This document shows positions 21,064-30,794 of a DNA stretch of 64,000 nt, piece after piece. A program made the position numbers and the translations under genes. Source of the stretch: Solirubrobacteraceae bacterium (GTDB taxonomy: Bacteria; Actinomycetota; Thermoleophilia; Solirubrobacterales; Solirubrobacteraceae); contig JAUJOT010000003.1 in NCBI GenBank assembly GCA_030447505.1, positions 62,001 to 126,000 on the forward strand, written 5' to 3'. The notes under the pieces were generated by a model that saw only the letters and a list, made by a program, of their open reading frames with translations, did not search any database and was not told where the DNA came from. Within the stretch, counting starts at the first letter, position 1; every line of letters begins with the position of its first letter.

Positions 21064-22188
21064 TCAGCCTGCCGCCATCGGCAGGCTGATCCCGGTCGGC
21101 GCCGGAGCCTGCAGCACCGGCAGCTCGACGGGTGACAGCGCGACGATCCCGCGCGCCGCGTGGTGGATCGCCTGCGCGGCGGGATCGTCGGGATCGGTGA
21201 AGACGAGCGGCGTGCCCTCGTCGGCCTGCGCGCGCAGCGGCATCGTCAGCGGGACCTTGCCGAGCAGCGGTACGTCGAGCTCGTCGGCCAGCGCCTGGCC
21301 GCCGCCCTCGCCGAAGATCTGGAAGCGCTCGCCCGACGGCGTCGTGAAGCCGGCCATGTTCTCGACGATGCCGGCGATCTCGAGCGAGACCTTGCCCGCC
21401 ATCTGCGCGGCGCGGCGCGCGACCTTCTGCGCCGTCGGCTGCGGCGTCGTGACGATCACGAACTGCGCCTGCGGCAGCAGCTGGGCGAGCGTCATCGAGA
21501 CGTCGCCGGTGCCGGGCGGCAGGTCGACGAGCAGGTAGTCGAGCTCGCCCCACGCGACGTCCTCGAGGAACTGCGTGAGCGCCTTGTGCAGCATCGGCCC
21601 GCGCCAGACGACGGCGGCGTCCTCCTCGACGAAGAAGCCGATCGACATGACCTTCACCCCGTGGGCCTGCATCGGCAGGATCTTGCGCTGCGGCGATACC
21701 GGCGGGCGCTCGCCGCCGAGGCCGAACATGCGCGGGATCGAGTAGCCCCAGACGTCGGCGTCGAGGATGCCGACCGACTTGCCGTCGAGCGTCAGCGCGG
21801 CTGCGAGGTTCGACGTCAGCGTCGACTTGCCGACGCCGCCCTTGCCCGAGCCGATGCACAGCACGTTCTGGACCTGCGCGAGCGCACCGGCCGGCAGCGA
21901 GCCACGGCCGAGCGTCTTCTGCAGCGTCGACTTCTCGCTGTCGGAGAGCACGTCGAAGCCGACCTTGACCGTCGTCACGCCGGCGACGCTGCCCGCCTCG
22001 CGTGTCACGGCCTCGACGAAGTGGTTGCGGATCGGACAGCCGGCGGTCGTCAGCGAGACGGTGACGTCGACCGCGCCGTCCGCGGAGATCGCGATCGAGC
22101 GCACCATCCCCAGCTCGACGATCGAGCGGCGCAGCTCGGGGTCGATGACGCGCGCGAGGGCGCTGCGGATCTCGTCTTGTGTCGGCAT
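21064..22188 (-). CDS. Mrp/NBP35-family iron-sulfur carrier ATPase
   Basis: N-terminal MIP18-like domain, then CIGSGKGGVGKSTLTSNLAAALTLDGKSVGILDADVWGYSIPRM. Confidence 0.95.
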   Translation of the reverse strand: MPTQDEIRSALARVIDPELRRSIVELGMVRSIAISADGAVDVTVSLTTAGCPIRNHFVEAVTREAGSVAGVTTVKVGFDVLSDSEKSTLQKTLGRGSLPAGALAQVQNVLCIGSGKGGVGKSTLTSNLAAALTLDGKSVGILDADVWGYSIPRMFGLGGERPPVSPQRKILPMQAHGVKVMSIGFFVEEDAAVVWRGPMLHKALTQFLEDVAWGELDYLLVDLPPGTGDVSMTLAQLLPQAQFVIVTTPQPTAQKVARRAAQMAGKVSLEIAGIVENMAGFTTPSGERFQIFGEGGGQALADELDVPLLGKVPLTMPLRAQADEGTPLVFTDPDDPAAQAIHHAARGIVALSPVELPVLQAPAPTGISLPMAAG

Positions 22189-22315
22189 GCGATCCAGTCT
22201 AGGAAAACGCGGTCGTGCTGCCGCGGGGCGCTTGAAGCGCGCCGTCTGACGCGATCTCCGTCACCGGATGCGCCGCTGCGTCGAGCTCGCGGCCCGACGC
22301 GCCGGCGCTGACGCG

Positions 22316-23371
22316 CTACGCCGCGACGGGCGCGCCCATGCGCCGCATCCACGCCTGCGGGTCGCGCAGCTCGGCGGCGCTCGGCAGCTGCTCGGGCGCG
22401 TCGAACACGCGGTGCAGCGCGGCGGGCCCAGCGGCCGCGACGACGGCGTCGCAGAAGCGCTTGCCGTCCTCGTACTGGCGCATCTTCGCGTCGAGGCCGA
22501 TCAGGCGCTCGAGCAGGGCCAGCAGCGGCGGGCGCTCACGGCGGCGGCGGTCGAGCGCCGAGCGCAGCTCGGCGAGCGACGGCAGCGCCTCGGCGCCGAC
22601 GACGTCCATGACGTGCTCGGCGTGTCCCTCGACGACGCCCATGACGCCCTGCACGCGGTCCAGCAGCTCGCGCCGGCCGCTGCCCAGCGCCGCCACGATC
22701 CCGCCCTCCTTCAGGCCCTCGACGAGCCCGCGCACGTCGTCGAGCGACGGCAGCTTCCGCAGTGCGCGCCCGTCGACCTTCACCTCGAGCGAGGCCAGCA
22801 GCTCGCGCAGCAGGTCGGCGAGGTACGGCCGCAGCCACGGGACGCCGGCGAACTGGACCGCGTGCGTGACCTCGTGAAAGGCGATCCAGCGTAGAAGCTG
22901 CTCGGGATCGGCGTCGAGGCGGTGCGCGGCGTGTGCGATGTTGGGGCCGACGAACAGCAGGCGCGCGGGCGCCTGCGGGTCGACCATCACGAACTCGTAC
23001 TGGCCGAGCACGCGCTGCGACAGGTAGCCCGTCAGCGCGCCCGCCTCGACGGACACCAGCAGGCCGGCGGCGCTGCGCGTGGCCCCGCCCAGCAGGCCTC
23101 CGCTCGCGAGCCGGTCGCCGACCGGATCCAGCAGCGCGCCCATCGAGTTGACGTTCGCGGCGATCCAGCCCGACCGCGCAAGCGCCTCGGGCGCCGGCAG
23201 CGGCGCAGCGGGCCGCAGGCCGGTGTACTGCACGATGCGCGCCTCGGCGTCGGCACAGATCATCGCGAGGTCGCCGGGCAGCGGTGACGGGACTGCTGCG
23301 GCGGCGCGGGCCGAGCCGGTCCCGCGCGAGACGGCGTTGGCGATGCGCTGGGTCAGAGCTCGATCGATCAC
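22316..23371 (-). CDS. Zinc-dependent metalloprotease-like protein (DUF2342-type)
   Basis: HEVTHAVQF (HExxH) within LLRWIAFHEVTHAVQFAGVPWLRPYLADLLREL. Confidence 0.8.
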   Translation of the reverse strand: MIDRALTQRIANAVSRGTGSARAAAAVPSPLPGDLAMICADAEARIVQYTGLRPAAPLPAPEALARSGWIAANVNSMGALLDPVGDRLASGGLLGGATRSAAGLLVSVEAGALTGYLSQRVLGQYEFVMVDPQAPARLLFVGPNIAHAAHRLDADPEQLLRWIAFHEVTHAVQFAGVPWLRPYLADLLRELLASLEVKVDGRALRKLPSLDDVRGLVEGLKEGGIVAALGSGRRELLDRVQGVMGVVEGHAEHVMDVVGAEALPSLAELRSALDRRRRERPPLLALLERLIGLDAKMRQYEDGKRFCDAVVAAAGPAALHRVFDAPEQLPSAAELRDPQAWMRRMGAPVAA

Positions 23372-23424
23372 CCAGCCATGATGGCGCACCCGGGCCGCCG
23401 GCTCGCCGCCTGCGAGCGCCGGCG

Positions 23425-24294
23425 TCAGCCCTCGGGCGTCTCGTCGGCCGACCAGACGACCGCGACGAGCCGCGCGAGCGACTCGGGCGTCCGTGCGGCG
23501 ACGACCGGCGAGTGCGGCTCGATGTCCAGCGGCGCGCCGAGCGGGTCGTCGAACGCCGGGAAGGCGACGAGCGCGCCGGCCTCGCGCACGATCAGCTGGG
23601 CCGCCGCGACGTCCACCGCGCGCGTGCGCCAGAGCGTGAGCATGCCGTCGACGCGCGTCGGCGCGAGCTGGCACAGCGAGATCGCGATCGAGCCGATCGC
23701 GCGCAGGCGGTAGGCGGTCTCGCCCAGCGCCGCGACGTTCGGCGCGATCCAGCGCGGGTCCGAGGACTCGATCGCGATCATCTCCAGGCGCCCGTCGGGC
23801 AGGCGGCGCTCGTCGGGCGACGACTCGATGCGCTCGCCGTCGAGCCAGGCGCCCTCGCCGCGTCGCGCCACCCATTCCTCGCGGGTGCCGAAGTCGTAGA
23901 CGTAGCCGAAGAGCACGTCGGCCATCGTCGGGCCGTCGGCGACCGCGACCGACAGCGAATAGCTGCGGATGCCGCGCTTGGCGTTCAGCGACCCGTCGAG
24001 CGGATCGATGACGACGAGCACGCCGTCGGCGCCGTAGTCGACGACGCCGCGCTCCTCGCTGACCGCGGTGAAGCGCGCGCCCGCGGCGTGCAGCGCGTCG
24101 AGCTGGGCGAAGACGGCGTCCTCGGCCTGCTGGTCGATGACGAGCGTCTGGTCGCCGCCCTCGCCCGTCTCGCCGGTCTCGATCACGCGCTCGCGGCTCG
24201 TCGGGTGCTCGGCGAAGACCCCGCGCATCCCCTCGACCGCGCTGCGGCAGGCCCCGAGCCAGTCGTGGCCCAGGGCGTCGGAGGGCGATGGCAT
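23425..24294 (-). CDS. Inositol monophosphatase/FBPase-family phosphatase
   Basis: VIDPLDGSLNAKRGIRSYSLSVAVA; WRTRAVDVAAAQLIVREAGA. Confidence 0.85.
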   Translation of the reverse strand: MPSPSDALGHDWLGACRSAVEGMRGVFAEHPTSRERVIETGETGEGGDQTLVIDQQAEDAVFAQLDALHAAGARFTAVSEERGVVDYGADGVLVVIDPLDGSLNAKRGIRSYSLSVAVADGPTMADVLFGYVYDFGTREEWVARRGEGAWLDGERIESSPDERRLPDGRLEMIAIESSDPRWIAPNVAALGETAYRLRAIGSIAISLCQLAPTRVDGMLTLWRTRAVDVAAAQLIVREAGALVAFPAFDDPLGAPLDIEPHSPVVAARTPESLARLVAVVWSADETPEG

Positions 24295-24312
24295 CGCAGG
24301 CATACTAGGCCG

Positions 24313-27300
24313 GTGCCGGAGCTCACCACCGCCCAGGCCCGCGCAGTCACCCATCACGGCGGCCCGCTGCTCGTGCTCGGCGGCGCGGGCAGCGGCAAGA
24401 CGACGGTGCTCGCGCAGCGCTTCGCCTGGCTCGTCGCAGACGAGCACGCGGCGCCCGAGTCGATCCTCGCGCTGACCCCGTCGGCGGCCGGCGCGGTGGC
24501 GCTGCGGCGCGCTGTCGAGGACGCGCTCGACCGGCCCTATGAGGAGCTCGTGATCCACAGCGTGCGCGACTTCTGCGCGCGGCTGCTGCGCGAGGAGACC
24601 GCCGAGGCCGGCGTCGACCCGTTCTTCGCACCGGTCTCGCGAGCCGACCGGCTCGCGCTGCTGCTCGATCGGATCGACGACCTGCACCTGCGCAGCCACG
24701 ACATCGGCGGGCGCCCGGCCGTCCTGCTCGCCGACGTGATCGAGCGCATCGACCGCTGCAAGGACGCGCTCGTGACGGCGGCCGACTACGCGGCGTGGGC
24801 GGAGTCCCTGCCTGCCGCCGAGGATGCCGAGCGGACCCGCGCCGCGCGCGAGGCGGAGTTCGCGCAGCTCTACGTCGACCACGACCGGCTGCTCGCGGCC
24901 GAGGGCGCGCTCGACGGCGGCGAGCTCGTCCTGCGCGCGGTCGCGCTCCTGCGCGAGCGCCCGGACGTGCGCGCGCGGGTGGCGGAGCGCTACCGCCACG
25001 TGCTCGTCGACGAGTACGCCGACCTCGGCTTCGCTTCGGCGCTGCTCGTCGAGCTGCTCGCCGCCGACCACGACGGGCTGACCGTCTGCGCCGACGACGA
25101 CGGCGCGGCGCGGCGGATGCGGGCAGCGGCGACGAAGAACATCCGCGACTTCGAGCGCGCCCATCCCGAAGCCGAGATCGTCCGCCTCGAGCAGTCGCTG
25201 CGCTGCCCGCAGCGCGTGCTCGACGCCGCCGCCGCCGTGCTCGAGCCGGTCGCCGACCGGCTCCGCACGCCGCTGACCGGCGCGCCCGGCGGGACCGTCC
25301 GCTTCTGGCGCGCGGCCGACGAGCGCGCGCAGGCGCAGGCGGTCGCCGCCGAGGTCGAGCGGCTCGTGCGCGCAGGCTGTCCGCCGGAGCGGATCGCCGT
25401 GATCGTGCGCTCGCCGCGCGACGAGGGCCGCCACCTGACGCTCGCCTTCGAGCAACGCGCGATCGCGCTGCGCGCCGTCGGCGAGGCCGACTTCTTCGCG
25501 CAGGCCGAGGTGCGCGACGTGCTCGCCTGGCTGCGACTGCTGGCCGATCCCGCTGACGCGGGGGCGGTCGTGCGCGCGCTCGCGCGCCCACCGGTGGCGC
25601 TGCGCTCGGTCGACATCGCGCGCTGCGTGCAGATCGCGCGACGGCGCAAGCTCGACATGGTCTCGGCGCTCGTCGCGGCAACCGAGTCGCCGCAGCTTCC
25701 GCCCGAGGCGCGCGAGCACATCCACGCGTTCCTGCGCCTGTACCGCGATGTCGCGGGCTCGCTGGACTCGGCGCGCCCGGACCTCTTCGTCCACCGCCTC
25801 GTCGACCGTCTCGGGCTGCGCCGCCAGCAGGTCTTCTCGGCGCAGGCCGACGTCGTCGAGCGGCTCGTGAACCTCGCCCGGCTCGGCGAGCTCGCGAGCT
25901 CCTACGCGCAGCGCGCGCCGCACGCCACGCCGCGCGACTTCGCGCGCTATGCGGCCGCCGTCGCCGAGGCCGGGCTGCGCGAGGAGGACGGCGCGGGCGG
26001 ACCGCCGCCCGCCGGCGCCGTGCAGCTGCTGGCGCTCGATGCCGCGGCGGGGCGCGAGCTGGACTGGGTCTTCGTGCTCGGCCTGACGTCGGCGCGGATG
26101 CCGGGTGCGCGGCTGCGCGCGGGCGAGAACATCCCCGATGCGCTGCTCAAGGAGTCGCTCGGACCCGACGACCGCACAACGCACACGGACGCGATGCGGC
26201 GGCTGCTGCATGTCGCGATGACGCGCGCCGCGCGCGGCCTCGTGCTCGCCTGTCCGGCGCTGTCGGCCAGCGGCGTGGCGCAGCCGCCGTCGCCGTTCGC
26301 CGAAGAGGCGCGCGTCGCACTGGACGCCGAGTGGGAGCTGCTCGAAGAGGAGCTGTTCGGCCCCGAGGAGGCACTGCACGCGACGTTCCAGGCGCTGCGC
26401 GACGAGCTGCTGGCCGACGTCGCACGGGTCGGCAAGGGCCTGGGCGAGCTGCGGCTGGACACCGACCTCGACGTCACGCACGCCGTCGCGCGCTACCTCG
26501 AGCTCGTCAAGCTCGCGGCGCTGATCGAGCGGCCCGAGGGGCAGTCGGTCGCGGACGCACTGGGGCCGGTCAACCAGCAGCTCGGCGCGGCGCTGTCGCC
26601 ATTGCAGCGCGAGGTGCTCGCGACGTCGCCGCTGGACGAGCTGCTGCTCGATGCCGAGCGCGACGACCGGGCGCGGGCGGCGGCGCGGGCGGCGCGCAGC
26701 GAGCCGTCGCTGGAGGTCTTCCTGCCGCGCCGCGGCGATGGGCTGATGCTGTCGGCGTCGGACATCGAGACCTACCGCGGCTGCCCGCTGCGCTACAAGT
26801 TCGCACGCGTGCTGCGCGTGCCGCAGGAGCCGACGCTCAACCAGCGCTTCGGGATCCTCGTCCACCAGGTGCTCGAGCGCTACCACCAGCTGGCCGTCGA
26901 GTCGCTCGACGAGCTGCTCGGCCTGCTGGACTTCGGCTGGCGGCGCGGCGGCTTCGGCGACTCCGACGAGGAACGCCAGCTGCGTGCGAAGGCCGCCGCC
27001 GCGCTACGGCGCTACTACGCGCGCGTCGCGGAGGAGCCCGTCGAGCCGGTCTGGTTCGAGCGTGGGTTCTCGTTCAAGATCGGCGCCCACACGCTGCGCG
27101 GCCGCGTCGACCGCGTCGACCGGCTGGCAGACGGCGGCTATGAGCTGATCGACTACAAGACCGGCCGGCCGCGCTCGGCGGCGGCGCTGCGCGAGGACGT
27201 CCAGCTGTCGCTCTACGCGCTCGGCGCGCGCGAGGCGTGGGAGCTCGACGCGACGCAGCAGGCGTACCTCTACGTGCTCGACGACCAGAAGGTGCGCGTG

Positions 27301-27450
27301 CCGAGCTCTGAGATCGACGCCGACTGGATCGCCGACACCGTCGACGAGGTCGCCGGCGGCATCCTCGCCCAGGACTTCGAGCCGACGCCGTCCTACACGG
27401 TCTGCTCGATCTGCGACTACCGGATCGCCTGCCCGGCGGCGGAGCGGTAG
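24313..27450 (+). CDS. UvrD/Rep-family helicase with C-terminal PD-(D/E)XK nuclease domain
   Basis: LLVLGGAGSGKTTVLAQRFAWL; C-terminal ETYRGCPLRYKFARVLRV ... YELIDYKTGRP ... CSICDYRIACP. Confidence 0.92.
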   Translation: MPELTTAQARAVTHHGGPLLVLGGAGSGKTTVLAQRFAWLVADEHAAPESILALTPSAAGAVALRRAVEDALDRPYEELVIHSVRDFCARLLREETAEAGVDPFFAPVSRADRLALLLDRIDDLHLRSHDIGGRPAVLLADVIERIDRCKDALVTAADYAAWAESLPAAEDAERTRAAREAEFAQLYVDHDRLLAAEGALDGGELVLRAVALLRERPDVRARVAERYRHVLVDEYADLGFASALLVELLAADHDGLTVCADDDGAARRMRAAATKNIRDFERAHPEAEIVRLEQSLRCPQRVLDAAAAVLEPVADRLRTPLTGAPGGTVRFWRAADERAQAQAVAAEVERLVRAGCPPERIAVIVRSPRDEGRHLTLAFEQRAIALRAVGEADFFAQAEVRDVLAWLRLLADPADAGAVVRALARPPVALRSVDIARCVQIARRRKLDMVSALVAATESPQLPPEAREHIHAFLRLYRDVAGSLDSARPDLFVHRLVDRLGLRRQQVFSAQADVVERLVNLARLGELASSYAQRAPHATPRDFARYAAAVAEAGLREEDGAGGPPPAGAVQLLALDAAAGRELDWVFVLGLTSARMPGARLRAGENIPDALLKESLGPDDRTTHTDAMRRLLHVAMTRAARGLVLACPALSASGVAQPPSPFAEEARVALDAEWELLEEELFGPEEALHATFQALRDELLADVARVGKGLGELRLDTDLDVTHAVARYLELVKLAALIERPEGQSVADALGPVNQQLGAALSPLQREVLATSPLDELLLDAERDDRARAAARAARSEPSLEVFLPRRGDGLMLSASDIETYRGCPLRYKFARVLRVPQEPTLNQRFGILVHQVLERYHQLAVESLDELLGLLDFGWRRGGFGDSDEERQLRAKAAAALRRYYARVAEEPVEPVWFERGFSFKIGAHTLRGRVDRVDRLADGGYELIDYKTGRPRSAAALREDVQLSLYALGAREAWELDATQQAYLYVLDDQKVRVPSSEIDADWIADTVDEVAGGILAQDFEPTPSYTVCSICDYRIACPAAER

Positions 27451-27490
27451 CCGCGAGCTACACCGGCACACCGACAGGGCGCGACTCGCC

Positions 27491-28363
27491 TTAGCGTTCG
27501 GGGCCCTGCTGCCTCAGGAAGCGCTGGAACTCCGACGCGATCGCGTCGCCCGACGGCAGGTCGCCGGGTCCGAGCTGCGAGGTGTCACGCTCCGCGGCCT
27601 GCTCGAGGCGCTCGACGAACGCCTGCACGTCGGGGTCGGACTGGACGGCCTGCCCGACCTGGCGCTCGTAGTCCTCGGTCGCGCTCTCGAGGTCGCTGGC
27701 GTCGACCGTGACGGCGACGAGGCTCTCGATCTTGCGCACGAGCGCGAGCGCGGCCTTCGGATTGGGCGCGGCCGCGACGTAGTGCGGCACCGCGGCCCAC
27801 AGGCTCGCCGACGGCAGCCCGGCCTCCATGCACGCCGTGTGCATCACGCCGACGATCCCGGTCGGGCCCTCGTACGTCGTCTCGCGGATCGCGAGCTTCT
27901 CGACGAGCGCGTCGTCGGAGGCCAGTCCCGTGATCGACACCGGATGGCTGTGCGGCACGTCGGCGAGCAGCGCGCCCATCGTGACGACGAGCTGCGTGTC
28001 GAGCGCCTCTGCGAGATCGACGAGGTGGCGGCAGAACGTGCGCCAGCGCATCGACGGCTCCGGGCCCTGCACGAGGATCAGGTCGCGCGGGGCGCGCGGA
28101 ACACGCGCCGAGAAGATCTCGATCCCCGGCCACGTGACCTCGCGCTTGCGTCCCTCGATGAAGCGGATGTGCGGGCGCGTGGACTGAAAGTCGTAGAACT
28201 CCTCGGGGTCGAGGCGCGCGAAGCGCTCGGCACCGAGCGACTCGCCGATGAACGTCAGTGCCGCGGAGGCCGCGTCGCCGGCGTCGTTCCAGCCGCTGAA
28301 CGCGGCGATCATCGCCGGTGCACGCAGTCCGTCGGGACGGCTCTCCCAGATCAGGGGCTGCAT
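27491..28363 (-). CDS. PAC2-family protein
   Basis: PAMIAAFSGWNDAGDAASAALTFIGESLGAERFARLDPEEFYDFQSTRPHI. Confidence 0.88.
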   Translation of the reverse strand: MQPLIWESRPDGLRAPAMIAAFSGWNDAGDAASAALTFIGESLGAERFARLDPEEFYDFQSTRPHIRFIEGRKREVTWPGIEIFSARVPRAPRDLILVQGPEPSMRWRTFCRHLVDLAEALDTQLVVTMGALLADVPHSHPVSITGLASDDALVEKLAIRETTYEGPTGIVGVMHTACMEAGLPSASLWAAVPHYVAAAPNPKAALALVRKIESLVAVTVDASDLESATEDYERQVGQAVQSDPDVQAFVERLEQAAERDTSQLGPGDLPSGDAIASEFQRFLRQQGPER

Positions 28364-28388
28364 CCGATTCACGGTACATCATGGGCAT

Positions 28389-29255
28389 ATGACGATCGCC
28401 AAACTGCGCCAGGGCCAGGAGGTCGACGGCGTCTTCGCGTGCACCCGCAAGGACCGGCTGCTGTCGCGGGCGGGGACGCCGTATCTCGCCGTCGAGCTGC
28501 GCGATCGCACGGGTTGCGTGCAGGGGCGGGCGTTTCGCGACGCCGACGTGCTCGCGGGGCGCTTCGATCGCGGCGACCTCGTGCGGGTCGCGGGCCGCGT
28601 CGAGCGCTTCCGCGACGAGCTGCAGGTGGAGCTTCGCTCGATCGGCCGCGCAGGAGAGGCAGAAGGCGATCCGGCCGCCTTCTTGCCGGTCGCCTACCGC
28701 GACCTCGACGAGCTCGACGGCTTCCTCGAGCACCTCGCGCGCGAGGTTCACGACCCGGGCCTCGCGGCGCTGCTCGACTCGCTGCTCGCCGACGCGGAGC
28801 TGCGCGCGCAGTGGAGCCGCGCACCGTGCACGCGCAACGGCCACCACGCCTACCTCGGCGGCCTGCTCGAGCACACGGTCGCCGTCGGGACACTCGTCGT
28901 CGAGACCTGCACGCTGCACCCGCGCCTGGACAGCGACCTGCTGATGACGGCCGCGCTCGTGCACGATCTCGGCCGCACGCGCGAGTTCACGTACGGGGCC
29001 GAGATCGGTCTCACGCAGGCGGGGCGGCTGCTCGGGCACATCGAGCTCGGGCTCGCGCTGCTGCGCGAGCGCGCCGCGCGGATTCCGGCGCTGGAGGGCG
29101 ACCGGCGGATCGCGCTCGAGCACTGCGTGCTCTGCCACCACGGACCGGAGCCGGCGCCGGGGCGGCGCTTCGGGTCGGCGGAGGCGCTTGCGCTGCATCG
29201 CCTCAACGCCCTCGACGGCTCGGTGAAGGGTGCGCTGGAGCACGGGCTGCCGTAG
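28389..29255 (+). CDS. OB-fold plus HD-domain protein, 3'-5' exoribonuclease YhaM-like
   Basis: OB-like N-terminus (LAVELRDRTGCVQGRAFRDADVLAGRFDRGDLVRVAGRVERF) and HD domain (GGLLEHTVAVG...AALVHDLGRTREF). Confidence 0.85.
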   Translation: MTIAKLRQGQEVDGVFACTRKDRLLSRAGTPYLAVELRDRTGCVQGRAFRDADVLAGRFDRGDLVRVAGRVERFRDELQVELRSIGRAGEAEGDPAAFLPVAYRDLDELDGFLEHLAREVHDPGLAALLDSLLADAELRAQWSRAPCTRNGHHAYLGGLLEHTVAVGTLVVETCTLHPRLDSDLLMTAALVHDLGRTREFTYGAEIGLTQAGRLLGHIELGLALLRERAARIPALEGDRRIALEHCVLCHHGPEPAPGRRFGSAEALALHRLNALDGSVKGALEHGLP

Positions 29256-29500
29256 CGCGCCCGACCCGCCTCGTACACGCCGGCCGGAAGGGGTCTTCCG
29301 CGATCCACTTAGTGGTGCGCCCGCCGACGCGCCATAGCCAGCGTGCGCCCCGCGCCGAGGAGCCCCCACACGGACGGCGGTGAAGCGCTGTTGCAAGCCC
29401 AGTTACAGCGCCGACCGAGTGGGTAGATCGTTCCTGAACACCCCCTCGGAGCCAGACATGTCCGGGGGCTTCCAACACCCGTTGGAGGAGGTCACGCCAG

Positions 29501-29944
29501 ATGGTTGCGAAGGGAGACACAACCGGGCGTACGGCGCGCATCGGCGACTGCGGCGAGGTGGCGTCGAAGCGGAGGTCTCTGCGCGCGATCTGCCTCACCG
29601 GGTTGCTGGCGGCGGCGCTCGCAGCGGCGGCGCTGATGCTTGCTGCGTCGTCGGCGTCCGCCCACAACACGGACTACTGCTCTGTAGTGCGGGAAACCGG
29701 AATGAGCTTCGACTTCACCGACGAGTGTCATGAGCACGACCACTGCTGGCAGGCGATCCGTGATCGCGCGGGCACGATCAAGAACGATCGCAGGGCGCGA
29801 AACGACTGCGACTTCGCCTTCATGGACGCGATGTACGCGGAGTGCCTCGACCGCTGGAGCGGTTGGGACCCGCGGCGCCAGTCCTGCATGCTCGCGGCGG
29901 ATGTCCGCTTCAACGGCGTGCACTATTGCTGGTGGTGCAATTGA
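29501..29944 (+). CDS. Secreted phospholipase A2-like protein
   Basis: Signal peptide ending SASA; FTDECHEHDHCWQAIRD (CxxHDxC-type motif) and RNDCDFAFMDAMYAECL. Confidence 0.65.
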   Translation: MVAKGDTTGRTARIGDCGEVASKRRSLRAICLTGLLAAALAAAALMLAASSASAHNTDYCSVVRETGMSFDFTDECHEHDHCWQAIRDRAGTIKNDRRARNDCDFAFMDAMYAECLDRWSGWDPRRQSCMLAADVRFNGVHYCWWCN

Positions 29945-30035
29945 CCTGAGGCCCATCTGCAGATCGTCATGCCGTCGAGCCCTACGCCCGGCGCGGCGTG
30001 CGTTCTGGACGTCGTCCCCGCAGCGAACAGGCCAA

Positions 30036-30413
30036 CTAGCCGCGCTCGCGCTGCGGCGCCGACAGCGTGCGCCGCGCGAGCTGCGACGCGACGAAGAGGA
30101 TGAACAGCGCGAAGCTCACCTCGAGCGCGCGCTGCGGGACGGCGTTGGCGATCACGGCGCCGGCGACCGCGCCGGCGACGCCGAGCAGCCCGAGGACGAC
30201 GCCGGTGCGCAGGTCGACGTTGCCGTGCCCGTGCTGGCGCAGCGCGCCGACGAGCGCCACCGGGATGATCGCCAGCAGCGACGTCGCCTCGGCGTCGAGC
30301 TGGGTCAGGCCGAGGCCGATCGTCAGGGCCGGGACGAACAGCGCGCCGCCGCCGACGCCGAGCAGACCCGCGACGACGCCCGCCAGCAGGCCGATCAGGA
30401 CCGCCTCGATCAT
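30036..30413 (-). CDS. Half-size TauE/SafE (TSUP) membrane protein, copy 2
   Basis: LLAGVVAGLLGVGGGALFVPALTIGLGL; ATGA overlap with copy 1. Confidence 0.85.
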   Translation of the reverse strand: MIEAVLIGLLAGVVAGLLGVGGGALFVPALTIGLGLTQLDAEATSLLAIIPVALVGALRQHGHGNVDLRTGVVLGLLGVAGAVAGAVIANAVPQRALEVSFALFILFVASQLARRTLSAPQRERG

Positions 30414-30775
30414 CCGGGGACGAGCAGGTCGACGGCGACGACGACGAGCAGCGCGGCGAAGATCAGCGAGATCGCCTTCGTCGAGATGCGCTGCTGCAGC
30501 TCGGTCCCGACCAGGACGCCCGCAACCGCCGGCACGCCGATCAGGATGCCCTCCTGCAGGTGGACGTTGCCGTAGACGCCGTGCGCCGCCGCTGCGACCG
30601 CCGCGATCACGACGATCGCCGCAAGCGAGGTCCCGCTCGCCAGACGCTCGCCGAAGCCGCACCACAGCACGAGCAGCGGCACGATCAGAATCCCGCCGCC
30701 GACGCCGAACAGCCCGCTCAACAAGCCCGCGCCGGTGCCGATCGCCGCCAGCGTGAGCGTTCGGCGCGGTGGCAT
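30410..30775 (-). CDS. Half-size TauE/SafE (TSUP) membrane protein, copy 1
   Basis: GAGLLSGLFGVGGGILIVPLLVLWCGF; about 122 aa. Confidence 0.85.
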   Translation of the reverse strand: MPPRRTLTLAAIGTGAGLLSGLFGVGGGILIVPLLVLWCGFGERLASGTSLAAIVVIAAVAAAAHGVYGNVHLQEGILIGVPAVAGVLVGTELQQRISTKAISLIFAALLVVVAVDLLVPG

Positions 30776-30794
30776 GCGCGCCATACTAAAAGCC

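Noticed and set aside
24295-26886. Large 5' extension of the minus-strand IMPase ORF (1153-aa ORF 23425-26886)
   Set aside because: The extension is antisense to the UvrD-like helicase; the real start is the ATG at 24294 with a TAGTAT box 7 nt upstream.
29430-29480. Near-palindrome around CCAGACATGTCCGG upstream of the PLA2-like gene
   Set aside because: Arms are short and imperfect; cannot be distinguished from chance in GC-rich DNA.
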